Positions 46,811-56,434 of a DNA stretch of 64,000 bases are shown here, piece by piece. The stretch covers positions 2,104,415 through 2,168,414 of the forward strand of contig CP054595.1 in NCBI GenBank assembly GCA_013347225.1, read 5' to 3'. How positions within the stretch are numbered: position 1 is the stretch's first letter; each line of letters starts with the position of its first letter. The translations under genes and the position numbers were made by a program. This stretch comes from Candidatus Accumulibacter similis (GTDB taxonomy: Bacteria; Pseudomonadota; Gammaproteobacteria; Burkholderiales; Rhodocyclaceae). The notes beneath the pieces were generated by a model, which did no database searches, had not been told where the DNA came from, and saw nothing but the letters and a program-made list of their open reading frames with translations.

Positions 46811-47705
46811 CACGACAGCAGTCCGCCGATCGCGTGGCCGAGCGCCGGCGCCTGGTCGGCGAAGCGCAGGCCGAGCAGGGCGGTCGTGCAGCCGATCAGG
46901 AAGGCGACATCGGTCATGCCGATGCGCAGCGGGCGCAGCAGCCGCAGCTCGCCGTCGAGCCGGGTCGATGCGAACCAGGAAAGCAGACCGCCGGTGATCG
47001 CCGCCAGCAGCAGCCATCGCGCCAGGAGTCTGCTGCTGCCGGGCTGCGGCGCCAGGGGAGGCGCCGCAGACGTTGCCAACACGCCGGGACGCGCCTTGCC
47101 GACGCAAGTGGCGACGGCGGCCGTCAGCAGTCCTTCGACCATGCCGATCGCCAAATGGATCGGCAGCATCAGCAGCAGGAAAGTGGTGAATGGCAGTTCC
47201 GAGACCCCCGAGAAGAAGGTTGCGAGAACGACCGCGAGCGCGCCGAGCTGCAGGCCGACGACCGCGGCGATGATCGACGCCACGCGGACGCGCTGCTCGC
47301 TGGGGTGCGCGCCGACGATCGTCCGGTAGATCAGCGGGTAGGCGACGAAGCACGGCAGGAAGGCGAGATTGAAGATGTTGCAGCCGAGCGCGAGCAGACC
47401 GCCATCGGCGAAGAACAGCGCCTGCACGGTGAGTACCGACGCCATCGTCAGGAAGGCGGCGTGCGGGCCGAGCAGGATGCTGAGGATCATGCCGCCGCCG
47501 AGGTGGCCGCTCGAGCCGGTGCCCGGGATGCTGAAATGATCATCTGCGCAGCGAAGATGAAGGCTCCGAGTACCCCCATCAGCGGCACCACGCCGTCGTC
47601 GGTGCCTGCCTTGATCTTCCTCGCGATGCAGGCGGTGACTGCGGCGGTCACTCCCCACATCACACCACCGACCAGCGGCGAGATCAGTGCATCGGCCATG
47701 TGCAT
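46807..47705 (-). pseudogene. cbiM: CbiM/NikM substrate-binding permease with one-base frameshift
   Basis: Begins MHMADALISPLVGGVMW with GGAGGAG upstream, the N terminus that binds Co2+ or Ni2+ in CbiM/NikM. The first frame runs to FIFAAQMI, then breaks near 47535; the next frame resumes with FSIPGTGSSGHLGGG, the expected family sequence. One lost base in AATTTC (now ATTTC) explains the break. The remainder is a polytopic membrane region, with a C-terminal extension (LARWLLLAAITGG, FASTRLDGELRL) that weakly resembles the PDGLE/CbiN-type end. Real loss or sequencing error cannot be told apart here. Confidence 0.75.
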
Positions 47706-47945
47706 CGCAACTCCTCCGTGTGTCAGGCCCTGTCGCAGGCTGCGGTGAACGGAACTCGACCTGGCACGAGCCACCCCGCCCGGCGTTCCCGGCAGCAGCA
47801 TCGCCGGGGCGGCGCGTAAGAAGATTCTAGGATATTGCTTACCGGCCTGGCAACCTGTCGTCGCCCATGCGCTCCCGGCAGCAGCCCGAAGGCGCCGCGT
47901 CTACGCGCTGCGGCGGTGCGCCGGCCAGCAGGTCGCCGCCGGGGA
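47706..47945. other. upstream region of cbiM
   Basis: Divergence-free spacer between the aminopeptidase stop and cbiM start. No cobalamin riboswitch consensus could be matched. It contains the palindrome described separately. Confidence 0.4.
47816..47842 (-). promoter_or_regulatory. palindrome overlapping a -10 box upstream of cbiM
   Basis: GTAAG-N17-CTTAC in an AT-rich island inside GC-rich sequence, 111 bases ahead of the cbiM start. A TAGAAT box on the minus strand (47829-47824) lies within the palindrome, so a protein bound here would block the promoter. The arm sequence and 27-base span are reminiscent of NikR operators (GTATGA-N16-TCATAC); identity of the regulator is inference. Confidence 0.4.
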
Positions 47946-49088
47946 TCACCGTCGGCAGCTGTCGCCACCCCCGCTGGCGATGACAGCGTCCCGCCGTTCG
48001 CCGCCTGCTGCCGCAGAGAGCAGCGAGCGCAGCGCCGCGTGCCGTTCACTCGTGGGGAGCGCCGCCAGGCCGGCGACTTCACGGTAGAAGCGCGGCAGGT
48101 CGTGATCGTGGCTCGCGAGGAGCAGTTCGAAGGCCGGTAGCAGCTCACTGTAGAGGGCGAGCGAGGCGAGCCAGGCGTTGTTCGGATCTTCGTCAACCTG
48201 CCGAGCATCGCCGGCCAGGACACCGCACGCCGGCCGCAGCCCGGCATGAGCGTTGCGCAGTCCGGCGAACAGGGCGGCCTTGGCGGCGCGCTTCTCGGCG
48301 ACTGGCAACTCGCTGGCATAGAGCGCCACGAAGCGCTCGCGATAGCTCTGCAGGAGTGCCGTGAAGGCTGCCCGGCGTTGCCGCTGCGCGGCGTCGGCGG
48401 CCTGCAGCTCGCTGCTGCCGTGCTCGCGCAGCCAGCGCCGCAGCCCGTCTCGCTCGACCGCCGTCGCGAACGACTCGTTGAACGGCGTATCGCCCGGCAC
48501 GAAGACGAGCTGGTGCGCCAGTTCATGGAACAGCGTCCGGGCGACCGTCAGCGTTCCCAGGCGCAGGAAGGTGTTCAGCACCGGGTCGTCGAAGTGGCCG
48601 AGGGTCGAATACGCCGGAACGCCGCCGACGTAGGTGTCGTACCCCTGCGCGCGCAACGCGGCGGCGAGCTGCTCGGCGGCGTGCCGGTCGTAGTAGCCGC
48701 GATAGTTGACGCAGCCGACGACCAGCAGGCACCAGCTCTTCGCCTGCAGCGAAAGTTCCGGCGCGGCGAAGACGTTCCAGACGACGTAGGGGCGACCGAG
48801 GTCGACGTAGCTGCGGTAGCTGCCGTTGTCCGGCAGTCCGAGTTCGCGGCTGGCGAAGTCGCGGATCGCCTGCACCTCGGCCAGCCGGCGCCTGAGATCG
48901 GCATCGGTTGCCGGCGCGTGCAGCAGTTCGTCGATCGGTACCCGCGCCCGCATCAGCTCGAGATGGCCGCCGACCGCCTGGCCGTAGTAGCCGACCTGGC
49001 TGCAGCCAGCGAGGCCGGCGGCGACGCCGGCAGCCAGCACGAGGGCCGCTGCGCGCTGCCGGCGGACGGCCCTACCGCGCCAGCGCAT
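47946..49088 (-). CDS. putative aminopeptidase lipoprotein (zinc HELAH)
   Basis: 380 aa. Lipoprotein signal ending in AAGLAGCSQ puts it in the envelope. The zinc-protease motif TLFHELAHQLVF (about 190-201) with a downstream NESFATAVE (about 208-216) matches the putative aminopeptidase family PF10023, which is typical of proteobacteria near stress or membrane genes. C-terminal third is helical. Start MRWRGRAV chosen since the signal peptide follows it directly. Overlaps the upstream lipase-like gene by 17 bases. Confidence 0.82.
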   Translation of the reverse strand: MRWRGRAVRRQRAAALVLAAGVAAGLAGCSQVGYYGQAVGGHLELMRARVPIDELLHAPATDADLRRRLAEVQAIRDFASRELGLPDNGSYRSYVDLGRPYVVWNVFAAPELSLQAKSWCLLVVGCVNYRGYYDRHAAEQLAAALRAQGYDTYVGGVPAYSTLGHFDDPVLNTFLRLGTLTVARTLFHELAHQLVFVPGDTPFNESFATAVERDGLRRWLREHGSSELQAADAAQRQRRAAFTALLQSYRERFVALYASELPVAEKRAAKAALFAGLRNAHAGLRPACGVLAGDARQVDEDPNNAWLASLALYSELLPAFELLLASHDHDLPRFYREVAGLAALPTSERHAALRSLLSAAAGGERRDAVIASGGGDSCRR

Positions 49089-49839
49089 GCTGGAAACGAC
49101 CGCTGTCCAGGAAGGAGGCGATCTGCAGCGCACACGATCGTGACGCGAGCAGTTGCGAGTGCGCCAACGGCAGCGCGAGGAAATCGGCGGCGCCGGGCAG
49201 CTGCGTTTCCGCCAGCGTCACGACGCCGTCGTTGGGTCGCGGCAATCCCGGCACGACCCGGCCGAGGCCGACGCTGCGCGTGCCGGCGATGACGCCGACG
49301 GCGACCGTCGTCGGCAGCCGTGCGGCCGCATCGCCCGGCCGCGCCAGCCACTGCATGATCGAACGCCCGAGCAGCGCCGGCATTCCCTTCACTGCCGCCA
49401 GCCGCTGCGCACAGTGGCTGCCCCGGCACGGGGTGCCGAGCAGCACGACCCGCCGCAATCGTGGCTCGTCCGCCTGCGCCAGCATCTCGAGGATCAGCAG
49501 GCCGCCGAGGCTGTGGCCGACGAGGTGGATGTCGCCCGCGCCGCTCGCAGCGACGAAGCGACGCAGGTTCTCGGCGTTCTCCACCAGCGTCCGCCGCACG
49601 CTCGGGTAGCCGAAGCGCAGCGTGCCGTAGCCCCGTTGTGCCAGCCAGTGGGCATGCAGGCTGCAGACCACCGCCGGGGTCCACAGACCGTGCACCAGGA
49701 TGACCGTCGCCGTTGACGGCCGCAGCAGCGTCGGCGCAAGCGGCCGCCGATCGCGGCCGGCGCTGATGACTTCTGCGTGCGAAGGCGGATTGCGGTCATT
49801 GGCGACAGGGAACATTTCGGGATTCCGAACAGACGGCAT
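49072..49839 (-). CDS. alpha/beta hydrolase, lipase-like
   Basis: 255 aa. ATVILVHGLWTPAVVC (about 43-58) gives the oxyanion region and HLVGHSLGGLLILEML (about 104-119) the nucleophile elbow; the acid is probably Asp in RPNDGVVTLAET and the His in LAHSQLL. Resembles PGAP1/lipase class proteins. Start uncertain: ATG 49839 is used; ATG 49815 is also possible. The gene overlaps the aminopeptidase, implying a shared transcript. Confidence 0.78.
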   Translation of the reverse strand: MPSVRNPEMFPVANDRNPPSHAEVISAGRDRRPLAPTLLRPSTATVILVHGLWTPAVVCSLHAHWLAQRGYGTLRFGYPSVRRTLVENAENLRRFVAASGAGDIHLVGHSLGGLLILEMLAQADEPRLRRVVLLGTPCRGSHCAQRLAAVKGMPALLGRSIMQWLARPGDAAARLPTTVAVGVIAGTRSVGLGRVVPGLPRPNDGVVTLAETQLPGAADFLALPLAHSQLLASRSCALQIASFLDSGRFQHALAR

Positions 49840-49970
49840 GCTCGCGACGGGCAATGGTAACACCGCGGCTGCGGCCGCAAGCCGAACGCTTGCCTGCCCG
49901 CCGCCTCCTGCCGCGTCTGTCGTGGTGCCGCCGGCGCCGCCGATCGGGATCTCGCGCGCTGGTCGAGACT

Positions 49971-51203
49971 TCAGCCGTCGCCACGCGGCAGCCGCTCGAA
50001 GGCGAGGCGGCGGATTTCCAGACGGTGACGCAGGAGTTCCTTGTTCGCCCAAACGGCAAGCTCCTGGCGCAGGCTCTCGTCCACGGTGGGCAACGGCAGC
50101 TCGCCGTGCTTGCCGATCGGCTGCAGCTCGAGCGCGTCACGCATCTGCCGCTGGCCGTCCCTGACGCGGCTGTCGTCGTTCGCGCTGCGCTGGTTGCGAT
50201 CGATGATGCCCTGGTTCTGCTCGACGCTGCCGCTGACCCCGGTTACCCGGACGCGGCTGTAATCGATGTCGAGATACGCGATGTGGGTGCGCAGTCGATT
50301 GATGGCCGAAGTCGCCGACGGCTTCGCCTGCTCGGCGAGATCGGCACCGCGCTCGGCGGCGCGGCGCTCGCGGCGCACCCTTTCCTGCTCGGCGCGCCGC
50401 TCCGCCTCCTCCTTCTCCTCGTCCGTCTTGCTGTCGTCGGACATGATCTCATCGAGGCGCTCGGTAAACCAGTCCCAGATCGCCTGGATCTGCTCGCCAA
50501 GGAACGACACCGCACGATCCAGTGCCGCCAGGGTGTCGCGGAACTCGTCCATGTATCCCTGGAAGCGGACGTTGGCGGTGATCGACTGGGTGACGGTGTT
50601 GATGCCGGGTTGCGCCGTGGTCGCGAAGACCGGTTCGGGGGCGAGACCGATGACGCTGAGGGCGCGCGTCTCGTCGCGGGAATGGTCCTCGGCCACGGCC
50701 GAGGCGCCGTTGAGCCGTGTTTCGAGGCGAACGTCCCACCTGAAGTAGGTATCGTTCTTCCAGGCGCGCGCCATCAGCGTCGGCTGCACGACGCAGCAAT
50801 GGCTGCCCTCGATCTTGAAGTCGAAGGACCAGTCCTGGCTGATCGTCCAGGTGCCTTCCTCGAGCAGGCCGATCAGCCGATCCTTGAAGGCGATGATCGC
50901 TGCCAACGCCTCGCGCGCGCCACTCGCGGTGCGTGGGTTGAAGCTGGCGACCGTGTCGAGGACTGCGATCGCCACATCCGCGAGCAGGTCGCGTCTGGCG
51001 TCGATGCGCATCGCCGTCCACTCCTGCTTGACTTCGATGGTCGGATTGGGCCCCGGTTCGGGCGTCGAGAAGGGGCCGGCGAAGTCTGGGCCGACGTGTG
51101 GTGATTGCGGTGAGGTCACCACGGTCGGTGTCTGGTACTGGGCCTTGCCGGCGGTCAGCCGGCAGGCGGCGTCGATGGCGATGCCACTGAGGGCGGTGGT
51201 CAT
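49971..51203 (-). CDS. hypothetical protein (410 aa)
   Basis: Soluble protein of unknown family. The N-terminal 60 residues are Pro/Thr-rich; residues 60-230 look globular (DLLADVAIAVLDTVASFN, WTISQDWSFDFKIEGSHCCV, YFRWDVRLETRLNG); residues 230-310 form a charged helical stretch likely to coil (DDSKTDEEKEEAERRAEQER); the rest is helical with LRQELAVWANKELLRHRLEI. The RBS GAAGGAGAAG is strong and start clear. Size and coiled region recall phage-tail or contractile-structure accessory proteins, but that is a guess and no such genes are near. Confidence 0.6.
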   Translation of the reverse strand: MTTALSGIAIDAACRLTAGKAQYQTPTVVTSPQSPHVGPDFAGPFSTPEPGPNPTIEVKQEWTAMRIDARRDLLADVAIAVLDTVASFNPRTASGAREALAAIIAFKDRLIGLLEEGTWTISQDWSFDFKIEGSHCCVVQPTLMARAWKNDTYFRWDVRLETRLNGASAVAEDHSRDETRALSVIGLAPEPVFATTAQPGINTVTQSITANVRFQGYMDEFRDTLAALDRAVSFLGEQIQAIWDWFTERLDEIMSDDSKTDEEKEEAERRAEQERVRRERRAAERGADLAEQAKPSATSAINRLRTHIAYLDIDYSRVRVTGVSGSVEQNQGIIDRNQRSANDDSRVRDGQRQMRDALELQPIGKHGELPLPTVDESLRQELAVWANKELLRHRLEIRRLAFERLPRGDG

Positions 51204-51711
51204 GGTTCTTCTCCTTCATCGATGAAACGACGAGAGCCGACTGCAGGTTCGCACCTGCGGCGACCCCACGCGGGCAGGCCTGACGCCGCACGGGGGCCGT
51301 TTCGCGGCGCCCGTGAACTCTGGCGGACGGCTCGGCGAAGTCAGTCTCTGCCATCACCACTTGGACGACCATGCTGCGCCTTGCGTTCCGCCGCGGGCCG
51401 CCAGCGGTCTGGCACCACCCCGATCGCCGGCCCGGTGCCACTGCCTGCGATTCGCAAGCGGGGCGCCGCGGCGGTGCAAGCGCCCGCTGCCCGCCGGCGG
51501 AGCCGGCCCCCGGCTCATCGGCCGCGGTTGCGGGCCGCACTGCCGGCCGCACTGCCGGCTATCGCCAATCGGCAAAGCATGGGAAAATCCGCATCCGCGC
51601 CGACACGCGCGCTGGTGCAGCAGCGACCAGCCCGAAGACGGTCGACGCTCTCGCCATGGTTTCCGACCACCTGCCGGAAATCAGGGTTCACCCCACTGTC
51701 ACCGACTGCTC
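51204..51711. other. divergent intergenic region before leuC
   Basis: 508 bases. Contains GC-rich imperfect palindromes, but no leader peptide with Leu or Ile codon runs and no attenuator with a T-run. The leuC promoter must lie here; I cannot place it. Confidence 0.35.
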
Positions 51712-53121
51712 ATGTCAAGAACACTCTTCGAAAAGGTCTGGGAGTCGCACGTCGTTGCCGAACGACCCGATTCACCGGCCATCCTCTACATCGACCTGCA
51801 CCTCGTGCACGAGGTGACCTCGCCACAGGCGTTCAGCGGACTTCGCCAGCGCGGGCTGCAGGTGCGTCGTCCCGAGCGGACCGTCGCGACGATGGATCAC
51901 TCGATCCCGACGACGCCGCTGCACGTGCCGATCGCCGACCCGCTGGCAGCGGCGCAGATCCGGCAGATGGAGGCGAATGCCGCCGAGTTCGGCATCACCC
52001 TGCACGGCATGGCCAGCGCCCATCGCGGCATCGTCCATGTGATCGGACCGGAACTCGGGCTGACGCAGCCTGGCATGACGATCGTCTGTGGCGACAGCCA
52101 TACCGCGACGCACGGCGCTTTCGGCGCGCTCGCCTTCGGCATCGGCACGAGCGAGGTCGAGCATGTCCTCGCCAGCCAGTGCCTGCTGCAGACACGGCCG
52201 CGAACCTGCGAGGTGCGCGTCGATGGTCGCCTGTCCGCCGGTGTTTCGGCGAAGGACCTGATCCTGGCACTGATCGCGCGCATCGGCGTCGGCGGTGGCA
52301 CCGGCCACGTCTTCGAGTATACCGGCGCCGCCATCCGCGGGCTGACGATGGAACAGCGGATGACGGTGTGCAACATGTCGATCGAGGCCGGCGCGCGCGC
52401 CGGCATGATCGCTCCCGACGACACCACCTTCGACTATCTTGCCGGGCGCGAGCACGCCCCGCGCGGGGCGGCGTGGGATCGGGCGGTCGCGCGCTGGCGA
52501 GCGCTCGCCAGCGACGCGGATGCGGTCTACGATCATCACCTCGGCCTCGACGCCTCGACGCTCGAACCGATGATCACCTTCGGCACCAATCCCGGAATGG
52601 GAATGGCGATCGGCGATCGCATCCCCGATCCCGCCAGCGTCGCCGACGCCAACCAGCGATCGGCGCTCGACAAGGCGCTGCGCTACATGGGGCTGCAGCC
52701 CGGTCAGGCGCTGCTGGGGCAGAAGGTCGATGTCGTCTTCATCGGCAGTTGCACCAACTCGCGCATCTCCGACCTGCGCGAGGCGGCGTCGCTGCTGCGC
52801 GGCCGCAAGGTCGCCGGCAACGTCCGGCTGCTGGTCGTGCCGGGTTCGCAGGTGATCAAGCAGCAGGCCGAGGCGGAGGGGCTCGACGAGGTCTTCCGGT
52901 TGGCCGGCGCCGAATGGCGCGAGCCCGGATGCAGCATGTGCATCGCCATGAACGGCGACCAACTGCAGCCCGGCCAGTACGCCGTCAGTACCAGCAACCG
53001 CAATTTCGAGGGCCGCCAGGGGCAGGGTGGGCGCACCTTCCTCGCCTCGCCGCTCACTGCCGCCGCCAGCGCGGTCGCCGGTGCCGTCGCCGACCCGCGC
53101 CGTTTCGCAGGAGACCGCTAG
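51712..53121 (+). CDS. leuC: 3-isopropylmalate dehydratase large subunit
   Basis: 469 aa aconitase-family subunit. The 4Fe-4S ligands are in [11 protein letters not shown] (Cys about 345) and the pair in [10 protein letters not shown] (about 405-411). DHSIPTTPL near residue 62 and [20 protein letters not shown] (about 128-147) are family motifs. Together with LeuD it converts 2-isopropylmalate to 3-isopropylmalate and citramalate to 3-methylmalate equivalents. Start ATG 51712; no strong RBS. Followed after one base by leuD. Confidence 0.95.
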   Translation: MSRTLFEKVWESHVVAERPDSPAILYIDLHLVHEVTSPQAFSGLRQRGLQVRRPERTVATMDHSIPTTPLHVPIADPLAAAQIRQMEANAAEFGITLHGMASAHRGIVHVIGPELGLTQPGMTIVCGDSHTATHGAFGALAFGIGTSEVEHVLASQCLLQTRPRTCEVRVDGRLSAGVSAKDLILALIARIGVGGGTGHVFEYTGAAIRGLTMEQRMTVCNMSIEAGARAGMIAPDDTTFDYLAGREHAPRGAAWDRAVARWRALASDADAVYDHHLGLDASTLEPMITFGTNPGMGMAIGDRIPDPASVADANQRSALDKALRYMGLQPGQALLGQKVDVVFIGSCTNSRISDLREAASLLRGRKVAGNVRLLVVPGSQVIKQQAEAEGLDEVFRLAGAEWREPGCSMCIAMNGDQLQPGQYAVSTSNRNFEGRQGQGGRTFLASPLTAAASAVAGAVADPRRFAGDR

Positions 53122-53122
53122 G

Positions 53123-53704
53123 ATGGCCCAGTTCACTTCGCTCACCTCGCGGGTCGTCGCGCTGCCGGTCAACGACATCGACACCGACCAGATCATCCCC
53201 GCCCGTTTCCTGAAGGCGACCGACAAGGCGGGAATGGGCGACAACCTCTTCGCCGACTGGCGCTACCAGGGCGACGGCTCGCCGCAGCCCGATTTCGTCC
53301 TCAACCAGCCGCAGGCGGCGGGCTGTCGCATCCTGCTCGCCGGCGACAACTTCGGTTGCGGTTCGTCGCGCGAGCACGCGCCGTGGGCGCTGACCGGCTT
53401 CGGTTTTCGCGCCGTCATCAGCACCTCGTTCGCCGACATCTTCCGCAGCAACGCGCTGAAGAACGGCCTGCTGCCGATCGTCGTCGATGCGCAGACGCAC
53501 GCATCGCTGCTGGCGCTGCTGCGTGCGCAGCCGGAGGTCGAACTCGCCCTCGACCTGGCGTCGCAGACGCTGTCGTTCCCGGGCGGGTCGGTGCGCTTTC
53601 CGATCGACCCGTTCAGCAAGACATGTCTCCTCAACGGCGTCGACGAGCTCGGTTACATCCTGAGCTTCGAGGACGAGATTGCCGCCTTCGAGGCGCGGAG
53701 CTAG
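53123..53704 (+). CDS. leuD: 3-isopropylmalate dehydratase small subunit
   Basis: 193 aa swivelling subunit that pairs with LeuC. Motifs [16 protein letters not shown] (about 16-31) and [17 protein letters not shown] (about 72-88) identify it. Start is separated from the leuC stop by one base with AGGAGA inside the leuC end as ribosome site. Length is normal for the bacterial LeuD1 type. Part of leuC-leuD-cimA-leuB. Confidence 0.95.
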   Translation: MAQFTSLTSRVVALPVNDIDTDQIIPARFLKATDKAGMGDNLFADWRYQGDGSPQPDFVLNQPQAAGCRILLAGDNFGCGSSREHAPWALTGFGFRAVISTSFADIFRSNALKNGLLPIVVDAQTHASLLALLRAQPEVELALDLASQTLSFPGGSVRFPIDPFSKTCLLNGVDELGYILSFEDEIAAFEARS

Positions 53705-53708
53705 ACCG

Positions 53709-55268
53709 ATGCCTGCCGTCCAGATCTACGACACCACCCTGCGCGATGGCACCCAGAGCGAGGGTTTCTCCCTTTCCGGCCACAGCAAGATCCGCCTCGC
53801 GCAGCGGCTCGACGATCTCGGGGTGGCTTTCATCGAAGGCGGCTGGCCCGGCTCCAACCCCGAGGATGCCGAGTTCTTCGAGCGCGCCCGCGACATCGAG
53901 TGGCAGAGCGCGCTGATCACGGCCTTCGGCTCGACCTGCCGGGTGAAGGGCGGCCCCGATGAGGACGCCAACATCCGCGCCCTGCTCGACGCGCGCACCG
54001 AGGTGTGCACGATCTTCGGCAAGACGTGGACGCTGCACGTCACCGACGTCCTGCTCACCACCCTGGATGACAACCTGCGCATCATCGAGCAGTCGGTCGC
54101 CTACCTGCGCGCTGCCGGCCGCCGCGTCATCTACGACGCCGAGCACTTCTTCGACGGTTACCGGGCGGATCCGCTGTACGCTCTGGCCACGCTGCAGGCG
54201 GCCATTCGTGGCGGCGCCGAGACGGTGGTCCTGTGCGATACCAACGGCGGCAGCATGCCGTGGGAGGTCGAGAGGACGATCAGCGAGATGCGCGAGTCGA
54301 TCGCTCACCCGTTCGGCATCCACACCCACAACGACGGCGACTGCGCGGTGATCAACGCGCTGGTCGCGGTGCGGCAGGGTGCGGTGCAGGTGCAGGGGAC
54401 GATCAATGGCGTCGGCGAGCGCTGCGGCAACGCCAACCTGTGCTCGGTGATGGCCAACCTCGAGCTCAAGATGGGGCGCCGCTGCCTGCCGGAGGGCCGC
54501 CTGCAGAAGCTGTACGAGCTGTCGCACGTGGTCGACGAAGTGGCCAACATCACGCCAAACGACCACCTGCCCTATGTCGGCCGGAGCGCCTTCGCGCACA
54601 AGGGCGGCGTGCACGTGGCGGCGATGCGGCGCTCGGAGCAGTCGTACCAGCACGTTGCCCCGGAGCGCGTCGGCAACCGCATGCGGGTGGTCGTCTCGGC
54701 GCTGTCGGGGCGCGCCAACATCCTCAGCAAGGCCGAGGAGCACGGTGTCGATGTCGGCAGCGTCGCCGACGTGGTCGGGGTGCTCAACGATGTCAAGGAA
54801 CTCGAGGCGCGCGGTTTCTCCTTCGAGGCGGCCGAGGCGTCGGTCGCCATGATGCTCAAGCGGCAGCAGCCGGATTACGCGCCGCCGTTCGAGCTGGTCG
54901 ATTTCCTGGTGAATGTCGAGCACCGCCAGGGGCGCGGCATCTTCGCCGAAGCGATGGTCAAGGTGAAGGTCAAGGGCGAGGTGCTGCATACCGCCGCCGA
55001 GGGCAACGGTCCGGTGAACGCCCTCGACATCGCCCTGCGCAAGGCGCTGCTGGGGCACTATCCGGAGATCGCCGCCTTTCACCTCGCGGATTACAAGGTG
55101 CGCATCCTCGATGGCCGTGACGGCACGCAGGCGATCACCCGCGTGCTGATCGACACGCGCAGCGCCGACAAGGTATGGAGTACCGTCGGCGCCAGCGCCA
55201 ACATCATCGAGGCGTCGTGGCAGGCGCTGGTCGATGCAGTCGAGTACGGGCTGTCCGTGGCGCAATGA
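53709..55268 (+). CDS. cimA: (R)-citramalate synthase
   Basis: 519 aa DRE-TIM enzyme that condenses pyruvate and acetyl-CoA. DTTLRDGTQSEGFSLSGHSK at the N terminus has the metal and catalytic residues; GIHTHNDGDCAVINALVA (about 205-222) is the second metal motif. The allosteric domain occupies about 380-515. Sequence features (IEGGWPGSNPEDAEFFERA) match CimA rather than 2-isopropylmalate synthase. Four bases after leuD. With LeuCD and LeuB it gives 2-oxobutyrate for isoleucine without threonine deaminase. Confidence 0.93.
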   Translation: MPAVQIYDTTLRDGTQSEGFSLSGHSKIRLAQRLDDLGVAFIEGGWPGSNPEDAEFFERARDIEWQSALITAFGSTCRVKGGPDEDANIRALLDARTEVCTIFGKTWTLHVTDVLLTTLDDNLRIIEQSVAYLRAAGRRVIYDAEHFFDGYRADPLYALATLQAAIRGGAETVVLCDTNGGSMPWEVERTISEMRESIAHPFGIHTHNDGDCAVINALVAVRQGAVQVQGTINGVGERCGNANLCSVMANLELKMGRRCLPEGRLQKLYELSHVVDEVANITPNDHLPYVGRSAFAHKGGVHVAAMRRSEQSYQHVAPERVGNRMRVVVSALSGRANILSKAEEHGVDVGSVADVVGVLNDVKELEARGFSFEAAEASVAMMLKRQQPDYAPPFELVDFLVNVEHRQGRGIFAEAMVKVKVKGEVLHTAAEGNGPVNALDIALRKALLGHYPEIAAFHLADYKVRILDGRDGTQAITRVLIDTRSADKVWSTVGASANIIEASWQALVDAVEYGLSVAQ

Positions 55269-55335
55269 GCGCGCTGCCGGCAGAACGGTCGTGTCCCGGC
55301 GCAGCGCTGCTGTGCCTTCGTGAAATGGAAGAATC

Positions 55336-56397
55336 ATGAAAGCAAAAATCGTCTTGCTCCCCGGTGACGGAATCGGTCCGGAAGTCGTCCGTGAGGCCGT
55401 TCGCGTTCTCGATGCGGTTGCCAACAGCCACCGGCACCAGTGGGAATACCAGGAATGCCTGATGGGCGGCTGTTCGATCGACCGCTTCGGCTCGTCGCTG
55501 ACCGACGAGACGCTGGCCGCCTGCCAGGAGGCCGATGCCGTCCTGCTCGGTGCCGTCGGCGGGCCGAAATGGGATGATCCGAACGCCAGGGATCGGCCCG
55601 AACGCGGTCTCCTCGCACTGCGCAAGGGGCTTGGCGTGTTCGCCAACCTGCGGCCGGTCAAGGTGCACCCGGCGCTGATCGATTCCTCGCCGTTGAAGGC
55701 GGAAAAGCTGCGTGGCGTCGACATCCTCGTCATCCGCGAGCTGACCGGCGGCCTCTACTTCGGCTGGCCGAAGGGCCGTGACGTCAAGGATGGCCGTGAG
55801 CGCGCCGTCGACACCCTCGAGTATTACGACTACGAGATTCGCCGCGTCGTGGAGCTGGCCTTCGAACTCGCCAAGGGCCGGCAGCGCAAGGTCACCTCGG
55901 TCGACAAGGCCAACGTGCTCGAGTCGTCGCGCCTGTGGCGCCAGATCGCGAGCGCGATCGGCGTGGCGAACCCGGAGATCGCGCTCGAGCACGTCCTCGT
56001 CGATACCGCCGCCATGCGCCTGATAACCGGTCCCGCCTCGATGGACGTCGTGGTGACGGAAAACATGTTCGGCGACATCCTGACCGACGAGGCGTCGGTG
56101 CTCGCCGGCTCGATGGGCATGCTGCCCTCCGCCAGTCTCGGCCAGGGCCGCGTCGGCCTCTACGAGCCGATCCACGGCTCCGCCCCGGACATCGCCGGCA
56201 AGGGCATCGCCAACCCGGTCGGCATGATCCTGTCCACGGCCATGCTGCTGCGCCACTCGCTGGGACTCGAGGCCGAAGCCGCCGCCATCGAGCAGGCGGT
56301 AGACGCCACCATCACCGCCGGTGCCCGCACCGCCGATCTCGGCGGCAGCCTGGGCACGACCGGCATGGCGGACGAGATCATCGCCCGGTTGCGGTGA
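55336..56397 (+). CDS. leuB: 3-isopropylmalate dehydrogenase
   Basis: 353 aa NAD-dependent decarboxylating dehydrogenase. [19 protein letters not shown] (about 6-24), [20 protein letters not shown] (about 83-102), the substrate-contact [10 protein letters not shown] (about 134-143), active-site Lys region [15 protein letters not shown] (about 186-200) and the metal Asp in [20 protein letters not shown] close to ATG. Last gene of the operon, 67 bases after cimA. Also expected to act on the citramalate-derived substrate. Confidence 0.95.
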   Translation: MKAKIVLLPGDGIGPEVVREAVRVLDAVANSHRHQWEYQECLMGGCSIDRFGSSLTDETLAACQEADAVLLGAVGGPKWDDPNARDRPERGLLALRKGLGVFANLRPVKVHPALIDSSPLKAEKLRGVDILVIRELTGGLYFGWPKGRDVKDGRERAVDTLEYYDYEIRRVVELAFELAKGRQRKVTSVDKANVLESSRLWRQIASAIGVANPEIALEHVLVDTAAMRLITGPASMDVVVTENMFGDILTDEASVLAGSMGMLPSASLGQGRVGLYEPIHGSAPDIAGKGIANPVGMILSTAMLLRHSLGLEAEAAAIEQAVDATITAGARTADLGGSLGTTGMADEIIARLR

Positions 56398-56434
56398 CCG
56401 TATTCCGGGCCTCACGCCACCGTGACAGCCGGGT

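Noticed and set aside
47706..47945. Cobalamin riboswitch ahead of cbiM
   Set aside because: I could not match the conserved B12-box or the GGGAA-GGTGC elements in order; only scattered GC-rich fragments.
51204..51711. Leader peptide/attenuator for leuC
   Set aside because: No short frame with runs of Leu, Val or Ile codons and no hairpin with T-run before the ATG.
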